A stretch of 64,000 nt of DNA from Phascolarctos cinereus (GCF_002099425.1 NW_018343973.1:8182501-8246500), one strand, 5' to 3'; counted from the stretch's first letter, positions 47,630 to 59,725 are shown. The notes: a model not told the origin generated them from the sequence alone. Numbers and translations are program-made.

Positions 47630-48120
47630 CACCTCTGGTATAAGGGCTTGCCAAGTCCTTTTCAGGGCTACTCATCCACCTTTGTTGTGTAGCTGGTCAC
47701 CCAACTCTCACCTTTAGCTCCAAGAATCTGTAGCATGTATAGTGGCCATACCCCAGTAAAATCATTTCACCAGACAGGCTAAACTAGGTTATGGGTAACT
47801 GATAGGCCTCAATCCTCTCAGTGAGTTGGGGGGATATCTACCACAAGCCTGTGAAGACTGCCTCCAGTAGAATGGGCAGATGAGAATAATTCAGTCCCAA
47901 GGCAATGAAAGTGGCTGAAGTAGGTTCTTTAGAACATTTAGAACTTGGCCAGACATCCAAGATTCCAAGGTCACCCACTGCATCATGTGCCATCACTAGT
48001 CATTCTGACTTTTGTCTTGCCACTGAACTTTGATGACTCTGGAAGAGAGGGTGAAGCTGACTACTTTGTGTAACTCTACCTCACTTAAGTCCAATTGATT
48101 CAACAGTCAATTCATCACCC
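47630..48120 (+). repeat. RTE-tailed short interspersed repeat, copy 4
   Basis: Reverse complement of copies 1-3 along its length ('ggcttgccaagtccttttca', 'cccagtaaaatcatttcacc', 'ttgactgaa'-type end near 48100). The tail is decayed ('aattcatcaccctgtgaaac'). Confidence 0.65.
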
Positions 48121-48149
48121 TGTGAAACCACAATAACTATATACATTAC

Positions 48150-48265
48150 ACAGACATATATGCATATATACCCATATACATATACCTATATACATATATT
48201 TATACACACACACCCCCCACATATATTTAAATGTATATGTGTGTATGTATGTATATATCACATGC
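48150..48265. repeat. TA/CA-rich low-complexity block
   Basis: Alternating purine-pyrimidine sequence of TATA, CATA and CACA units between two RTE-tailed repeats. Confidence 0.85.
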
Positions 48266-48399
48266 CTATCACCTTTCTCTTAGGAGGCAGCTAGCACAAT
48301 TAGACATTTTGAATCAGTATATACAAGTGTTTCCAGATATATTTGAAAAAATTCCTCTCACCATTTATTACAATACAGTTGTACTACAATACAATGTCA

Positions 48400-48950
48400 C
48401 CTAGGGCGTAGGCTGCGTCCAAAAAGGCTAATATATCTAGTATGAGGGTTACTGAGCCCTTTTTAGGGTTGCTTTTAACCTTTAATGACCTCTCAATTCA
48501 CCCAACTCTCACCTTTGGCTCTAAAAAGCTGTATTATGCCTAGTGGCCACAACCATTTTGGCAGATAGGTTAAATCAAGTTGAGGGCAACTGAGGGGTCT
48601 CAAATCCTTCAGTGAATTGGGGGCAGGGGCATATCTACCCTAAGAATATGAAGACTTCCTCTGGTAGAATAGGCAGAGAATAATTTCTTACAAGGGCCTT
48701 GTAGGTGGCTGAAGTCTGTGTTATGGAGCACTTAGAGCATGGTTAAACATCAAAGATGCCAAAGTTGTTCACTGTATCCTTATCTATCACTAGTTATCTT
48801 AACTTTTATTTTTTTGCCAGTAAAATCTTGTAATTCTGGAAAAATAGAGTGAGACCCTGCTTGCAGATGGCCCAGGCCATAGAGTCATCTTCTCATTGGA
48901 CTGAAGCAACTGCGAAATTTGAGCAATCAGCCTCTTCAGTGTCTGAGAAG
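48400..48950 (+). repeat. RTE-tailed short interspersed repeat, copy 5
   Basis: Same family and orientation as copy 4 ('gcctagtggccacaaccatt', 'gaattgggggcaggggcata', 'gagcatggttaaacatcaaa'). More diverged towards its right end. Confidence 0.6.
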
Positions 48951-48999
48951 CTTTTTTTGCATTAAAAAAATAAATTTAAATTAAAAATATTTGGTATTT

Positions 49000-49713
49000 T
49001 ATTTTTCCTTAGTTAAAGGTAAAAGCAATTTTTGGCATTTTTAAAACTTTGAGTTCCAAATTCTATCCCTTCCTTTCACCCCATCCTTTCATTGAGAAAT
49101 CAAGCAATTTGATATAGGTTTTACATGTGTAGTCATGCAAAATACTTCCATAATAGTCAAGTTGTGAAAGAAAACAACCCCCCAAAAACAACTCTCAAGA
49201 AAAATAAATTTAAAAATACACTCCATTCTGCATTCAGGTACCATCAGTTCTTTGTCTGAGGATGGATACCAATTTTCATGATGAGTCTTTCAGAGCTGTT
49301 TTGACTCATTATATTGCTGAGAATAGCTAAGTAATTTGCAGCTGATCATCCTACAATATTGCTGTTACTTTGTACACACTGCATTTCACTTTGCATCAAT
49401 TCATATAAATCTTTCCAGATTTCTCTGAGAGCACCCTATTCATTATTTCCTATAGTACAATAATGTTCCATCATAATCACATACCACAATTTGTTCAGTG
49501 ATTCTCCTATTAATGGGCATCCCTTTAATTTCTAATTCTTTGCCCCTAGAAAAGAGCTTCTATAAGTAATTTTTGTACATATAGGTAGTTTTCCTTTTTT
49601 AAAAGCTCTTTTGTGATAGAGATTTAGTTGTGGTATTGCTAGCTCAAAGGGTATACATGGTTTTATAGCCCTTGGGGTACAGTTCTAAATTGCTCAAAAG
49701 AATCGTTGAATCA
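49000..49713 (-). mobile_element. L1 3' end, left part of a split copy
   Basis: Given strand 'aaaactttgagttccaaatt', 'ttacatgtgtagtcatgcaa', 'accacaatttgttcagtgat' are antisense L1 3' UTR and ORF2 end. The copy is cut at 49713 by a HAL1 insertion and resumes at 52155. Confidence 0.8.
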
Positions 49714-50040
49714 GGATTGGGGGCACAGTTCTGGGTGGCAGTCCTGTGGTGAGGAGAAGCAGAGGTGTGGCAGAACTTCTGGTGATGGTAGGGAGGAAGT
49801 TCTTCTCACAGTGCCAAAACAGAAAGGAGTGCTTGTGGTCACTCATAGTCCAGGAAAGGAGTGAACACCTCTCCTTTGATCATGCCACCTTGGAAGAACT
49901 GAAAATTTATAGATCCCTAGAAATATCTCTGAAAATAGCTGCATAAAATGCCTGAAACTTGGGACAGTACATCCTCCACACTGGAAGCAGAGCCCTACCT
50001 TAAAAGAAAAAGTTAAAAAATCAAGTAATTGGTTGGGAAT

Positions 50041-51160
50041 ATGAGCAAAGAGTAGGAAAACTCAGCCCGTAGAATCTTATTTGGTGATAAAGATCAAAAT
50101 ACCTAACCAGAAGACAGCAAAGTTGAAGCTCCTACAACCAAAGCCCCCAAGAAAAATGTGAATTAGTCTCAGGGCATGGAAGATCTCAAAAATGATTTTG
50201 AAAATCAAGTAAGAGAAGTAGAAGAAAAATTGGGAAGATAAATGAGAATGATGCAATAAAATCATGAAAAGCAAGTCCACAGCTTGCTAAAGGAGACACA
50301 AAATAATTCTGAAGAAAATAGCATCTTAAAAAAAATAGACTAACCCAAATGGCAAAAGAGGTCCCCCCCAAAAAAAAGCAAAAAAAAAAAACACAATCAG
50401 AAGAATGTCTTAAGCAGAATTGGCCAAATGGAAAAGGAGATCCTAAAGCTCACTGTAGAAAATAATTCCTTAAAAATTAGAGTGGAGCAAATGGAAGCTA
50501 ATGATTCTATGAGAAATCAATAAATTATAAAACAAAACCAAAAGAATGAAAGGGTACCTGAGGGGTATCAAAACCTCAGATACAAGAAAATTTGAAACAT
50601 CTCATTGGAATAAACAACTGACCTGGAAAATAGGTCTAGGAGAGATAATTTAAAAATTATTGGATTGTCTGAAAGCCATGATCATAAAACAAAAAAAGCA
50701 TATATATCTTTTAAGAAATTATCAGAGTAAACTCCCCTGATATTCTAGAACCAGAGAGTAAAATTGAAATTGAGAGAATCCACTGCTACCCTCCTGAAAA
50801 AGATCCCAAGAGCAAAAATCCTAGGGATATTATAGCCAAATTCCAGAGTTCCAGGTGAAGAAAAGATATTTCAAGCAGCCAGAAAGAAACAATTCAAATA
50901 TTGTAGAAACACAATCAGGATAACATAAGATTTATCAGCTTCAACATTAGTGATCAAAGGGCTTAGAATATGATATTTCAGAGGTCAAAGGAGCTAGGAT
51001 TAAAACCAAGAACCACCTACCCAGCAAAACTGAGTATAATCCTTCAGGGAAAAAATGGGCATTCAATGAGATAGAGGAATCTCAAGCATTCTTGATGAAA
51101 ACACCAGACCTGAATAGAAAATTTGACTTTCAAATACAAGACTCAAGAGAAGCATAAAAA
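50041..51160 (+). pseudogene. HAL1 copy 3 ORF1p relic
   Basis: Starts with ATG at 50041 followed by 'agcaaagagtag', so the shared MSK start hits a stop at once. Downstream sequence still matches the coiled coil (around 50430-50520) and RNA-binding region ('agaaagaaacaattcaaata' at about 50881). Many stops, no open piece longer than about 60 codons on this strand. Confidence 0.65.
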
Positions 51161-51277
51161 GGTAAAAAGGAAAGAGAAATCATAAGGGACCTATTAAAGT
51201 TGAATTGTTTATATTCTTATATGGAAAGATAATTTGTAGTTCATAAGACCTTTCTCAGTATTAAGGCAGTTGGTGGG

Positions 51278-51278
<1 letters not shown>

Positions 51279-51325
<47 letters not shown>
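51279..51325. repeat. (AC)n microsatellite inside HAL1 copy 3
   Basis: About 23 AC units in the 3' UTR at the site where copies 1 and 5 carry GATA/ATCT repeats. Confidence 0.97.
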
Positions 51326-51326
<1 letters not shown>

Positions 51327-52154
51327 GTCACAGGGTGAGTTGAATATGAAGTGATGATATCTAAAAAAATTAAATTAAGGGATGAGAGATGATTATACTG
51401 GGAGAAGGAGAAAGGAAGAGGTAGAATAGGATAAATTATTTCACATAAAAGAGGCAAGAAAAAGTTTTTACAGTGGTGGGGAAGAGGGGGGTGGTGAGTG
51501 AAAATGAGTGAATCTTACTCTCATCAGATTTGGCTTAAGGAGAATAACATACACAGTTAGGTATGGAAATCTATCGTATCCTACAGGAAAATAGGGGACA
51601 ATGGGGTAAAAGGGGTGGATGATAGAATTGAGGACAGGTTGGGGGATGTGTTAATCAGAAGCAAATACTTTTGAGGAGGGACAAGGTCAAAGGAAAGAAT
51701 AGAAAAAATAGGGAGATAGCACGGAGGGGAATATAGTCTATTACAATATGACTATTATGGAAGAGTTTTGCATGACTACACATGTATAACCTATATTGAA
51801 TTGCTTGCCTTCTCAATGAAGGTGGTTGGAAAAGAAGGAAGTGAGAGAATTTGGAACTCAAAAATTTAAAAATGAATGTTAAAAAATTTTTTTACATGCA
51901 ACTGAAAAATAAGATATACAGGCAAAGGAGTATAGAAATCTATCCTGTCCTACAGGAAAATAGAAGGGGAAGGGGATAAGAGAAGGGGGGTGACAGAAAG
52001 GAGGGCAGATTGGGGGAAGGGGTATTCAGAATGTATGTTGTCTTGGGGTGGGGGGGAGGGGAGAGATGGGGAGAAAATTTGGAACTCAAAATCTTGTGGA
52101 AGTAAATGTTGAAAACTAAAAATAAATAAATTTTTAAAAAGAATGGTTGAATCA

Positions 52155-52490
52155 ACTCACAACTCCAAAAACAGTTAATTAATGTCTCATTTTTCCCTCA
52201 TCCACTCCAACATTTGTCATTTACATTTGCTGTCATATTAGCCAGTCTAATAGGCATGAGATATTACCTCAGAATTCTTTTAATTTGCATTTCTCTAATC
52301 AATAGTGAGTTAAAGCATTTTTCATGTTAGAGATAGCTTTGATTACTTCATATAAAAACTGATCATACATTTTGATCCTTTATCAATTGGGGAATGGCTC
52401 TCATTTTTATAAATTTGACTCAGCCTTTTATATGTTTGAGAAATGAGGCTTTTATCAGAGAAACTTGCTTCAATTTTTTTTTCACAATTA
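52155..52490 (-). mobile_element. L1 ORF2 C-terminal piece, right part of the split copy
   Basis: 'gccagtctaataggcatgag', 'tttgcatttctctaatcaat' and 'tatcaattggggaatggctc' on the given strand are antisense L1 ORF2 and continue the sequence that stops at 49713. It ends near 52490 at a junction with HAL1 copy 4. Confidence 0.8.
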
Positions 52491-55017
52491 GTATTGCTAA
52501 CCGTATTTCCCTCCACCCTATTCCCCCATGTGTATTCTATCCTCTCTCCCCTTTACTGTATCCCTCCTAAAAATGTTTTACTTCTGACTACCCCCTACTC
52601 TAATTGTTCTCCCTTCTATCACCCTTCCCCTTCTCATATACCCTTCATCCCTACTTCCCTGTAGGATAAGAGAGATTTCTATATCCAGTTGAATGCATAT
52701 GTTATTCCCTGTTTGAGCTAATTCTGATGACTCATTCCCTCCTCACTTCCCCCCACTTACCCTCCACTATAAAAGCTTTTTTTGCCTCATTTATGTGAGA
52801 TAATTTAACCTATTCTATCTCTCCTTTATATTTCTCCTAGTACATTTTTCTCTCATCCCTTAATTTTATTTTTAAACATCATCCCTCCATATTCAACTCA
52901 TACCTCTGCCTTCTGTCAATATATACTCCTTCTAACCACCCTCATAATGAGAGATGTCTTATCCATTCCAAATATCATCTTCCCATGTAGAAATGTAAAC
53001 AATTTAACTTTAGTAAGTCCCTTATGATTTATATTTCCTTTTTACCTTTTTATGCTTTTCTTGAATCTTGTATTTGAAAGTGTCAAATTTTCTATTCAGC
53101 TCTGGTCTTTTCTCAAGAATGACTGAAATTCCTCTATCTCACAGAATATCCATTTTCTCCCCTGAAGGATTATACTCAGTTTTGATGAGTAGGTTATTCT
53201 TGGTTGTAATCCTAGCAACTTTGCCCTCCAGCATATCATATTCCATGCCCTCTGATCCTTTAACATAGAAGCTGCTAAATCTTGTGTTATCCTAACTGTG
53301 CCTCCAAGATACTTGAATTGTTTCTTTCTGGCTGCTTGCAATATTTTCTTCTTGAATTGGGAGCTCTTCAACTCAGCTGTAATATTCTCAGGAGCTTTCA
53401 TTATGGGATCTCTTCAGGAGGTGATCAGTGGATTTTAAAAATTTCTATTTTATCTTCTGGTTCTAGAATATTAGGGCAATTTTCCTTGATCATTTCTTTT
53501 AAAATGATCTCTAGGCTCTTTTTCATCATGGCTTTTGTGTAGTCCAATAATTTTTAAAATTATCTCTCTTTGATTGATTTTCTAGGTCAGAAGTTTTTCC
53601 AATGAGATATTTCACATTACCTTTTTTTTCATTCTTTTGGTTTTGTTTTATTGTTTCTTGATTTCTCATTAAGTCATTAGTTTTAATTTGCTCCATTCTA
53701 ATTTTTAAGGAATTATTGTCTTCAGTGAGCTTTTGGATCTCCTTTTCTCTTGCACTAATTCTGCTTTTCAAGGCATTCTTCTCCTCATTGGCTTTTTGGA
53801 CCTCTTTTACCATTTGTCCTGGTCTGTTTTTCAAGGTGTTATTTTTTTCAGTATATTTTTTTGTGTCTCCTTTATGGAGCTGTTGACTCACTTTCATGAT
53901 TATCTTACATCATTCTTCCTAATTTTTCCTCTCCTTCTCTTATTTCATTTTCAATATCCTTTTTCACATCTTCAATCACCTGAGACCAATTCATATTTTT
54001 CTTGGAGGTTTTGGATGTAGGAGTTTTGATTTTGTCTTCTGAGTGTGTGTTTTGATCTTTCTTGTCAATATAGTAACTTTCTATAGTCAGATTTTTTTCT
54101 CATTGTTTGCTCATTTCCCAAGCCTATTACTTGACTTATTAACTCTTCTCTAAAGTGGGGCTCTGCTTCCAAGGTGTAGGGCACACTGTCCCAAGTTTCA
54201 GGGGTTTGAGGAGTTTTTTTTTCAGAGACACTTCTACAAACATGTAAATTCTCAGTTCTTCTAAGGTGGTATGATCTATGGACACATGTTTATTACTCTC
54301 TTGGCCTATACTCTGGTATGTAAGTGACCACAAGCACTTTTTTCTATCCTAGTACTGTGAGGAAGGTCCTACCTCCACTGTGACCACAAGCTCTGCTGTG
54401 CAAGTCCTTTTCACCTTGGGGCTGCCGCTCAGGATTGCTGCCTGGATTCAAGTATAGGCAAAGCAACAGAGTCCTGCCCTAGTGCTAGCAAAAAGATGTC
54501 TGTAATCTCCTATTGACCAGTTGTTTGACCCCCTTACCATCTGTGGGCTGAGAGCTCTGGAAACAGCTACTGCCACTGACTCTGCTGGTTCAGTTACTCC
54601 CAAGGCCTGCTCCTAGTTTGCTGGGCCTGGGGCTGTTCTGGCACAGTCTGTGCTATACTGTTCCCCAGGTGGGACATCCCCTTACTGCCAACCTTCTAAA
54701 TTGTCTTCAATGTCTGTGAGCTGAGAGGTATGGAAACTGCTATTGCTGCCAATAATTCAGTTGCTCAGAAGCCTGTTCCCAGTTTTTTGGGGTCCAGTCT
54801 GCATTGGCACAGCTTGTGCTGGACTGTGTTCCTCTCAACTTAGTGCAACAGACCTTTCCTGCCAACCTTCCAAGTTGTCTTGGACTAGAAATTTGTTTCA
54901 CTCTATCTTTTTGTGGTTTCTACTACTCTAGACTTTGTTTAATTTTAAAGATATTTGGAGGGGTTAGGTGGAGAGCTCAGGTGTGTCCCTGACTTTACTC
55001 TGCCATCTTGGCTCCAT
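52491..55017 (-). mobile_element. HAL1 element, copy 4, with 5' end but lacking its 3' end
   Basis: In reverse complement it begins 'gatggagccaagatggcaga', the HAL1 5' end, and runs through a GC-richer 5' UTR (54340-55000) and an ORF1 relic into the 3' UTR. Homology stops near 52490, before the second half of the mosaic 3' UTR and the A-rich tail. Loss of a 3' end is not what target-primed reverse transcription produces, so a later deletion or rearrangement at the L1 boundary is likely. Confidence 0.75.
53045..54114 (-). pseudogene. HAL1 copy 4 ORF1p relic, best preserved
   Basis: Start ATG at 54112-54114 (MSKQ, then a stop). The open piece at 53526-53897 (123 codons) is a Glu/Lys/Asn-rich coiled coil ('KEVQKANEEKNALKSRISAR', 'LTEDNNSLKIRMEQIKTNDL'). 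The piece at 53096-53401 (101 codons) is the RNA-binding end, with 'ILQAARKKQFKYLGGTVRIT', 'DQRAWNMICWRAKLLGLQPR' and 'ITYSSKLSIILQGRKWIF', matching the L1 ORF1p order up to the usual 'YPAKLSI' block. The pieces are in different frames. Confidence 0.75.
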
Positions 55018-55272
55018 CATTTCCTGAGCAGTTTTTTTTTAAGACTGCATTGCTCACCTCCTGTTATGAAGGAGGGGCCTAGAAAAGGTTCCCCCAAAAT
55101 TGTGTACTTCACCCAACCCTAGCCCACTTACTATACTTATTGTTGTAGGCAATGACCCCACACTGTGGTAGAAACACATACATAAAAAATAAAAAATATT
55201 TTGCAGGGATGACTCAACTCATCATCAGTACATGGAATGATTTCACACTTGTTAACATGAAATACAGTAGAT

Positions 55273-56008
55273 GTGAAAGATGAATGGCTCTTGTTGCAAG
55301 AAAAGTCAGCATATGTTGCATCCAAAATAGTAGCCCTGAGTGAAACAAGGCTAATAAATGAAGGCCAACTTGCTGAATCTAAAGCTGGATGCATTTTTTT
55401 TTCCTGGACTAGCCACAGTGAAGAGAAGAACCATAAAGCTGGCATAGGGTTTACAATCAAAACTAATCTAGTCAACAAGCCTTTATGCCTACCAAAAGGA
55501 ATGTATGACAGGCAATACAACTGCTACTTTCAGGAAAGCATCAGTGCCTATGTTCACCCCATGATGAACCCTAATGAGGTCAAAGAAAATGTTTATGAAG
55601 ACCTGCATACTCTCATCATCAATGTGCCAAAAGAGGACAAACTTCTAATTCTGGTGATTATGATGCCAGAGTAGGCATAGACTATCTGATGTGGCAGGCA
55701 ATCTTTGGGAGGAATGGAGTCAAAAATGGCAACAGCAATGGTCACTTACTACTGAAGACTTGTGTGTCTTCATCATTCACCTTCTCATCAACACTCTCTT
55801 CCATTTACTTAAATGCAACAAAATTTTGTGGCTGCATGCTCACAGCATACATTTGCATTTAATAGTCTATGTCATTGTAAGGAGAAGAGACCGACAGTAT
55901 GTGAAAGTGATGAAGGCAATGTGTAATGCAAAATGCTGGACTAATAACAGACTTCACCTCTCCAAGCTAAATATTCACATTGAACAAGGCAAGATGACTA
56001 TCACATGA
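55273..56008 (+). pseudogene. RTE endonuclease relic
   Basis: The frame at 55273-55674 has 'KIVALSETRLINEGQLAESK' (catalytic Glu in SET), 'AGIGFTIKTNLVNKPLCLPK' and 'GMYDRQYNCYF'. The next frame at 55691-56008 has 'LKCNKILWLHAHSIHLHLIV', 'YVIVRRRDRQYVKVMKAMCN' and 'AKCWTNNRLHLSKLNIHIEQ'. The usual catalytic 'WTDHR' reads WTNNR, so the active site is lost. The endonuclease would nick target DNA. Confidence 0.8.
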
Positions 56009-56369
56009 CTTAATTTCAACAGATTAGAAGGCTTCTTCTAGCTCAAACAGTTTGTTGCTAACTTAGAGGAAAAGCTGAGCCAACACAGGGTTGGCAACAG
56101 TGGAGCAGAAAAGGAAGGGATAGCTTTCAGAGATTTGGTGTACAGTGCCACATTTACTAATCTGGGCCAGACTACTCACAAACATCAAGACTGGTTTGAT
56201 AAACATGATGGGGAAATTCAGAGACTACCAAATGAACAATGAGGACTTCACAAGATTTACCAGCAGGATAGCTTATCTGTCTCTAGGAAGGTAGCATTTA
56301 ACTCCATCAAAAGTAAAATGTAAGCAAAGGTTGGACAGATGCAGGATCCTAGGCACAGTAAAAAGGCAA

Positions 56370-57930
56370 ATGAAATTCAGTTTTACACAGATAACAATAA
56401 TACAAAGCCCTTTTATGATGCCCTAAAGACTATTTATGGGCCAAAGACCAATGGTGCATCTCAACCTCTTGTTGCTGATTGAGCCACATTAATTAATGAT
56501 AAGTACATGATCCTGGAGAGATGGGCTGAACACTTCCATAGGGCTCTCAACTGACTATCAGTCATCAATGCTGAAGCCATTGACCTTTTACCTCAGGTTG
56601 AAGTCAATACCTTTCTAGCCTAACTTCCAATAAAACAAGTTGTTTTGAGTGCTGTTAGGCTCTTCTCATGTGGCAAAACCGCTGGTGCTGATTCTATGCC
56701 AGCTAGGATTTACAAGATAGGGGTCCACTGCTCATATTGAATGTGATTGAAGTTTTCTGGGTTATATGTCAAAGGAGGTTATCCTCCAAGAATTCACGGA
56801 TGCCTCCATTTTCCATCTCTATAAAGGTAAAGGAAATAGATTTTCCTGTGACATTCATGGGGAGGGGGATCCTCTCTCTTAGTCATTGCTGGCAAGATTC
56901 TTGCCACTCAGTGTTCCTTAATAGGGTTTTTTTTTCACCTGGAAGATGATCATCTACCTGAGAGTTAGAGTGGTTTAAGAAAGGGCCAAAGAATGATCAT
57001 GATTTTTGTTGCCTGACCACTCCAGGAGAAAAGTCAGGAGCGGAACAGAAGTCCATACAAAAGGTTTGCCCATCAGACCAAGGCCTAGGATACTGTCAAT
57101 CATGAGGGCTTGTGAAAGATCATGGCAATATTTGGTTGCCCAGAACATTTCATCTATATTGTATCCCAGTTTCATGATGGCGTGATTGCATTAATTCTAG
57201 AAAATGGACAATGATCTTGCTCTTTTCCAGCCATCAGTGGTGTGAAGTAGGGTTTTGTCTGCTTGTTCCCATGTTTTTAGCATGATGTTTTCAGTAATGT
57301 TGTTAGATTACTTCTGCAAGGATGAAAACAGCATCAAGGTTAACAACCATATTGATGACTGACCATTTAACTTGAAAAGGCTATAAGCCAAATGGAAAGA
57401 GAATTGATGCATGATTTTTTTTTTGTTAGTAGATAATTGCGCACTCAATGAAGCCTCTGAGCTGAGATGTAGCACTATGAATCAATTCTCTGAGTTGTGA
57501 TCATTTTGGCCTGGCAATTAACACCAAGAAAAGAGATTTCGCCACCAGTCAACACCACACCATTCATATGGGGAGCCAGCAGTTGCAGCAAATGAACAAA
57601 TATTGAATGCCATAGATAAGTTCACTTACTTTGGCAGTATAATTTTCAGAATTGTACACATAGATGATAAGGTTGAGACACACATCACCAGAGCCAGCTC
57701 AATGTTTGGGAAGCTCTGAAGGAAAGTGTGGGAGAGAAGCAGTATTAACCAAATTGAAGGTCTGTGGAGCCATTGCTCTGACCTCATTGTCATATGCTCC
57801 TGCAACCTGGACAGTATACCAGAACCATGCTAGGAAAGTGAATCACTTCCATTTGAATTATCTTAAGAGGATTATGAAGATCACCTGGCAAGATAAGGCA
57901 CCCCAAACTGAGGTCTTTTTTTCTAGCTAA
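56370..57930 (+). pseudogene. RTE reverse-transcriptase and C-terminal relic
   Basis: Readable pieces include 'FYDALKTIYGPKTNGASQPL', 'ERWAEHFHRALN' and 'SCGKTAGADSMPARIYK' at the start of the RT domain (56370-56720). The piece at 57664-57930 (88 codons) holds 'GAIALTSLSYAPATWTVYQN' and 'HFHLNYLKRIMKITWQDKAP', the RTE C-terminal end. The YADD-region is not readable in one frame. Confidence 0.75.
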
Positions 57931-58499
57931 ACTATCAAGCATTTAGACTCTACTCCAGAGAGTGCAATTGCAAAGGGCTGGCCACATTGTTCAAGCACCA
58001 AAACTAAGTTTGCCTAAAAGACTATCTTATGGAGAGCTCCAACAAGGCAAGCACCCATGCAGAATTCAGAAGAAGCTATACAAAGACACTCTCAAGCTCT
58101 CTGTGATGAAATTTGAAATCAATTGTGTGACGTGGGGGACAATGGCACTGGATCTCCTCACACGGTTTACCTTATTCAAAGAAGGTATTTTACTCTCTGG
58201 GTGAAGCAGAATTGCAGTAGCTTAAAAGAAACCCAAAGTGTACAAATTTAGAGATATTTCCACTTTAAATGTTCATGTAGAATATCTGTGCCTGACCCAT
58301 GGTAAAGTCTTCCAAGCTCGTGTTGGTCTGATCAGGTACAGTTGGACTCAATGTACTTTGACTCCAAAATAGTGATATCATTTTGGTCCTGTTCAAGAGT
58401 GAAGGACAATAACCATTTCATCACATTCATATACTATAGCTTGTTCAGAAATCCCAAAATAGATGGTTAGAATATTGTTAAATGGCCAGAAACCTCTGT

Positions 58500-59299
58500 A
58501 TTTCACTGTAATAGTCTTCCCACTACGGATCCCCTTTCCTCTTTTCCCTTTGCAAATAATAAATTACTCATTTCTAAAATTTTTATGTGACATGGATATT
58601 TGTGGCAAAGGCTTTTTTTTCTTTTCTTTTTCCCCATTGAGGGGAGTTGGTTGTAGAAGGTAAAGAAAAAATATTTTAGTAATTGGAAATTTTTTAAAAG
58701 AAGAAATAATGAAGCATACAAAGAGAAACAGGATACCGTATCCATCCTTTATCTAGATGGCACTATAATTAAAAGAGAAGTTTTTCATAATAATTTTAAA
58801 TAACAGCAAACTTTTCAGCACAAATTCATTCTCCCTGGAGGAGAAAATCAAAAAAGAGGAAGGAGGGGGAGTAAGGGAATCAACACACTCATCCTGCTCC
58901 AGAAATTGAAATAATAATACTTTCTCTTCCTCTAGAGGTATTCACATAATTTAGGCCAGAGGTATAATATCAACATCCAAGATAATAATGAAGATTTTGT
59001 GCCTTGCTCCACCTCCTTGTTTGAATTGGGGGCTGTTCACAGTCTCCCAACTTTGCATCTCTGGGCATGTGCAATCTTTTCCTAAAGCCTCTACTCTCCC
59101 TTCATTTTCTCTCCCTCAGGAAAATGAAACTCTTTCTTTAAGCCTGGATTCATGTCCATGACTTAAGAGGATAGCAGGTCCCAGATGATCTCAGTGTTTT
59201 ATCTGTGGCAATATCCTTCCTCAATGCCTTGCTTGCTTTAGAGATATTCCCCTAGCCACAGTTCTTAAAGTTGTTTCCATTCATTTTGCTTCATTATTT
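58500..59299. other. Unassigned intergenic sequence
   Basis: No recognised gene or repeat. Confidence 0.4.
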
Positions 59300-59725
59300 T
59301 TAAATGGTGTTACCTTGATATCTCAGCCAGGTTTCCATTTTGAACTTATGGTGGCATACAGTAAAAGATGCTTGTCTAAATCCATTAATTTATTTCAAAA
59401 CTGCTTTCTAGCTGGGCCTGGAGCTTTTATTAAATCAGGAGTACTTCTCCTAATGGTTTGTGGTTTGGGTTTTATTGAACACTGGCTTATTGAGCTCCAT
59501 TGCTCCTGATTTCTGCTTATCTAGTCTATTCTGCTTATTTACTTTTTCATTTTTAACCTATATCAAATGCATTTGGTGATTGCTGCTTTACAATATGTAT
59601 AATTTGAGGTCTTGGAGAACTAGTATTTATCAATTCATTCATTTTTATTTAATTTTTCCCCTTTAGATCATAGGGTTGTTGGTCTTCAAATGCATTTTGT
59701 TGTTATTCTTTCTAACTTTAAAAAT
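59300..59725 (-). mobile_element. Old L1 ORF2 fragment
   Basis: 'gcatacagtaaaagatgctt', 'ctaaatccattaatttattt' and 'ggtgattgctgctttacaat' are antisense L1 ORF2 motifs. Confidence 0.65.

Larger units (their letters stand above)
49696..52154 (+). mobile_element. HAL1 element, copy 3, inserted into an L1
   Basis: Body about 49714-52136: 3' part of the 5' UTR, ORF1 relic (ATG at 50041 to about 51160), mosaic 3' UTR and A-rich tail. An 18-base target-site duplication with one mismatch flanks it: 'aaaagaatcgttgaatca' at 49696-49713 and 'aaaagaatggttgaatca' at 52137-52154. The interrupted L1 continues on either side, so the order of events is certain. 5'-truncated, no ORF2. Confidence 0.9.
55030..58425 (+). 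mobile_element. RTE-clade LINE, nearly full length
   Basis: About 3.4 kb, the usual size of RTE elements, with one ORF in the order endonuclease, reverse transcriptase, short C-terminus. The start sequence near 55210 translates as 'MTQLIISTWN', the usual RTE ORF start region. The 3' end is 'cctgttcaagagtgaaggacaataa', which resembles the tail of the five short repeats listed above. All domains carry stops and frame changes. The left limit is uncertain because HAL1 copy 4 abuts it. A short L1-like stretch follows at about 58425-58470. Confidence 0.85.
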
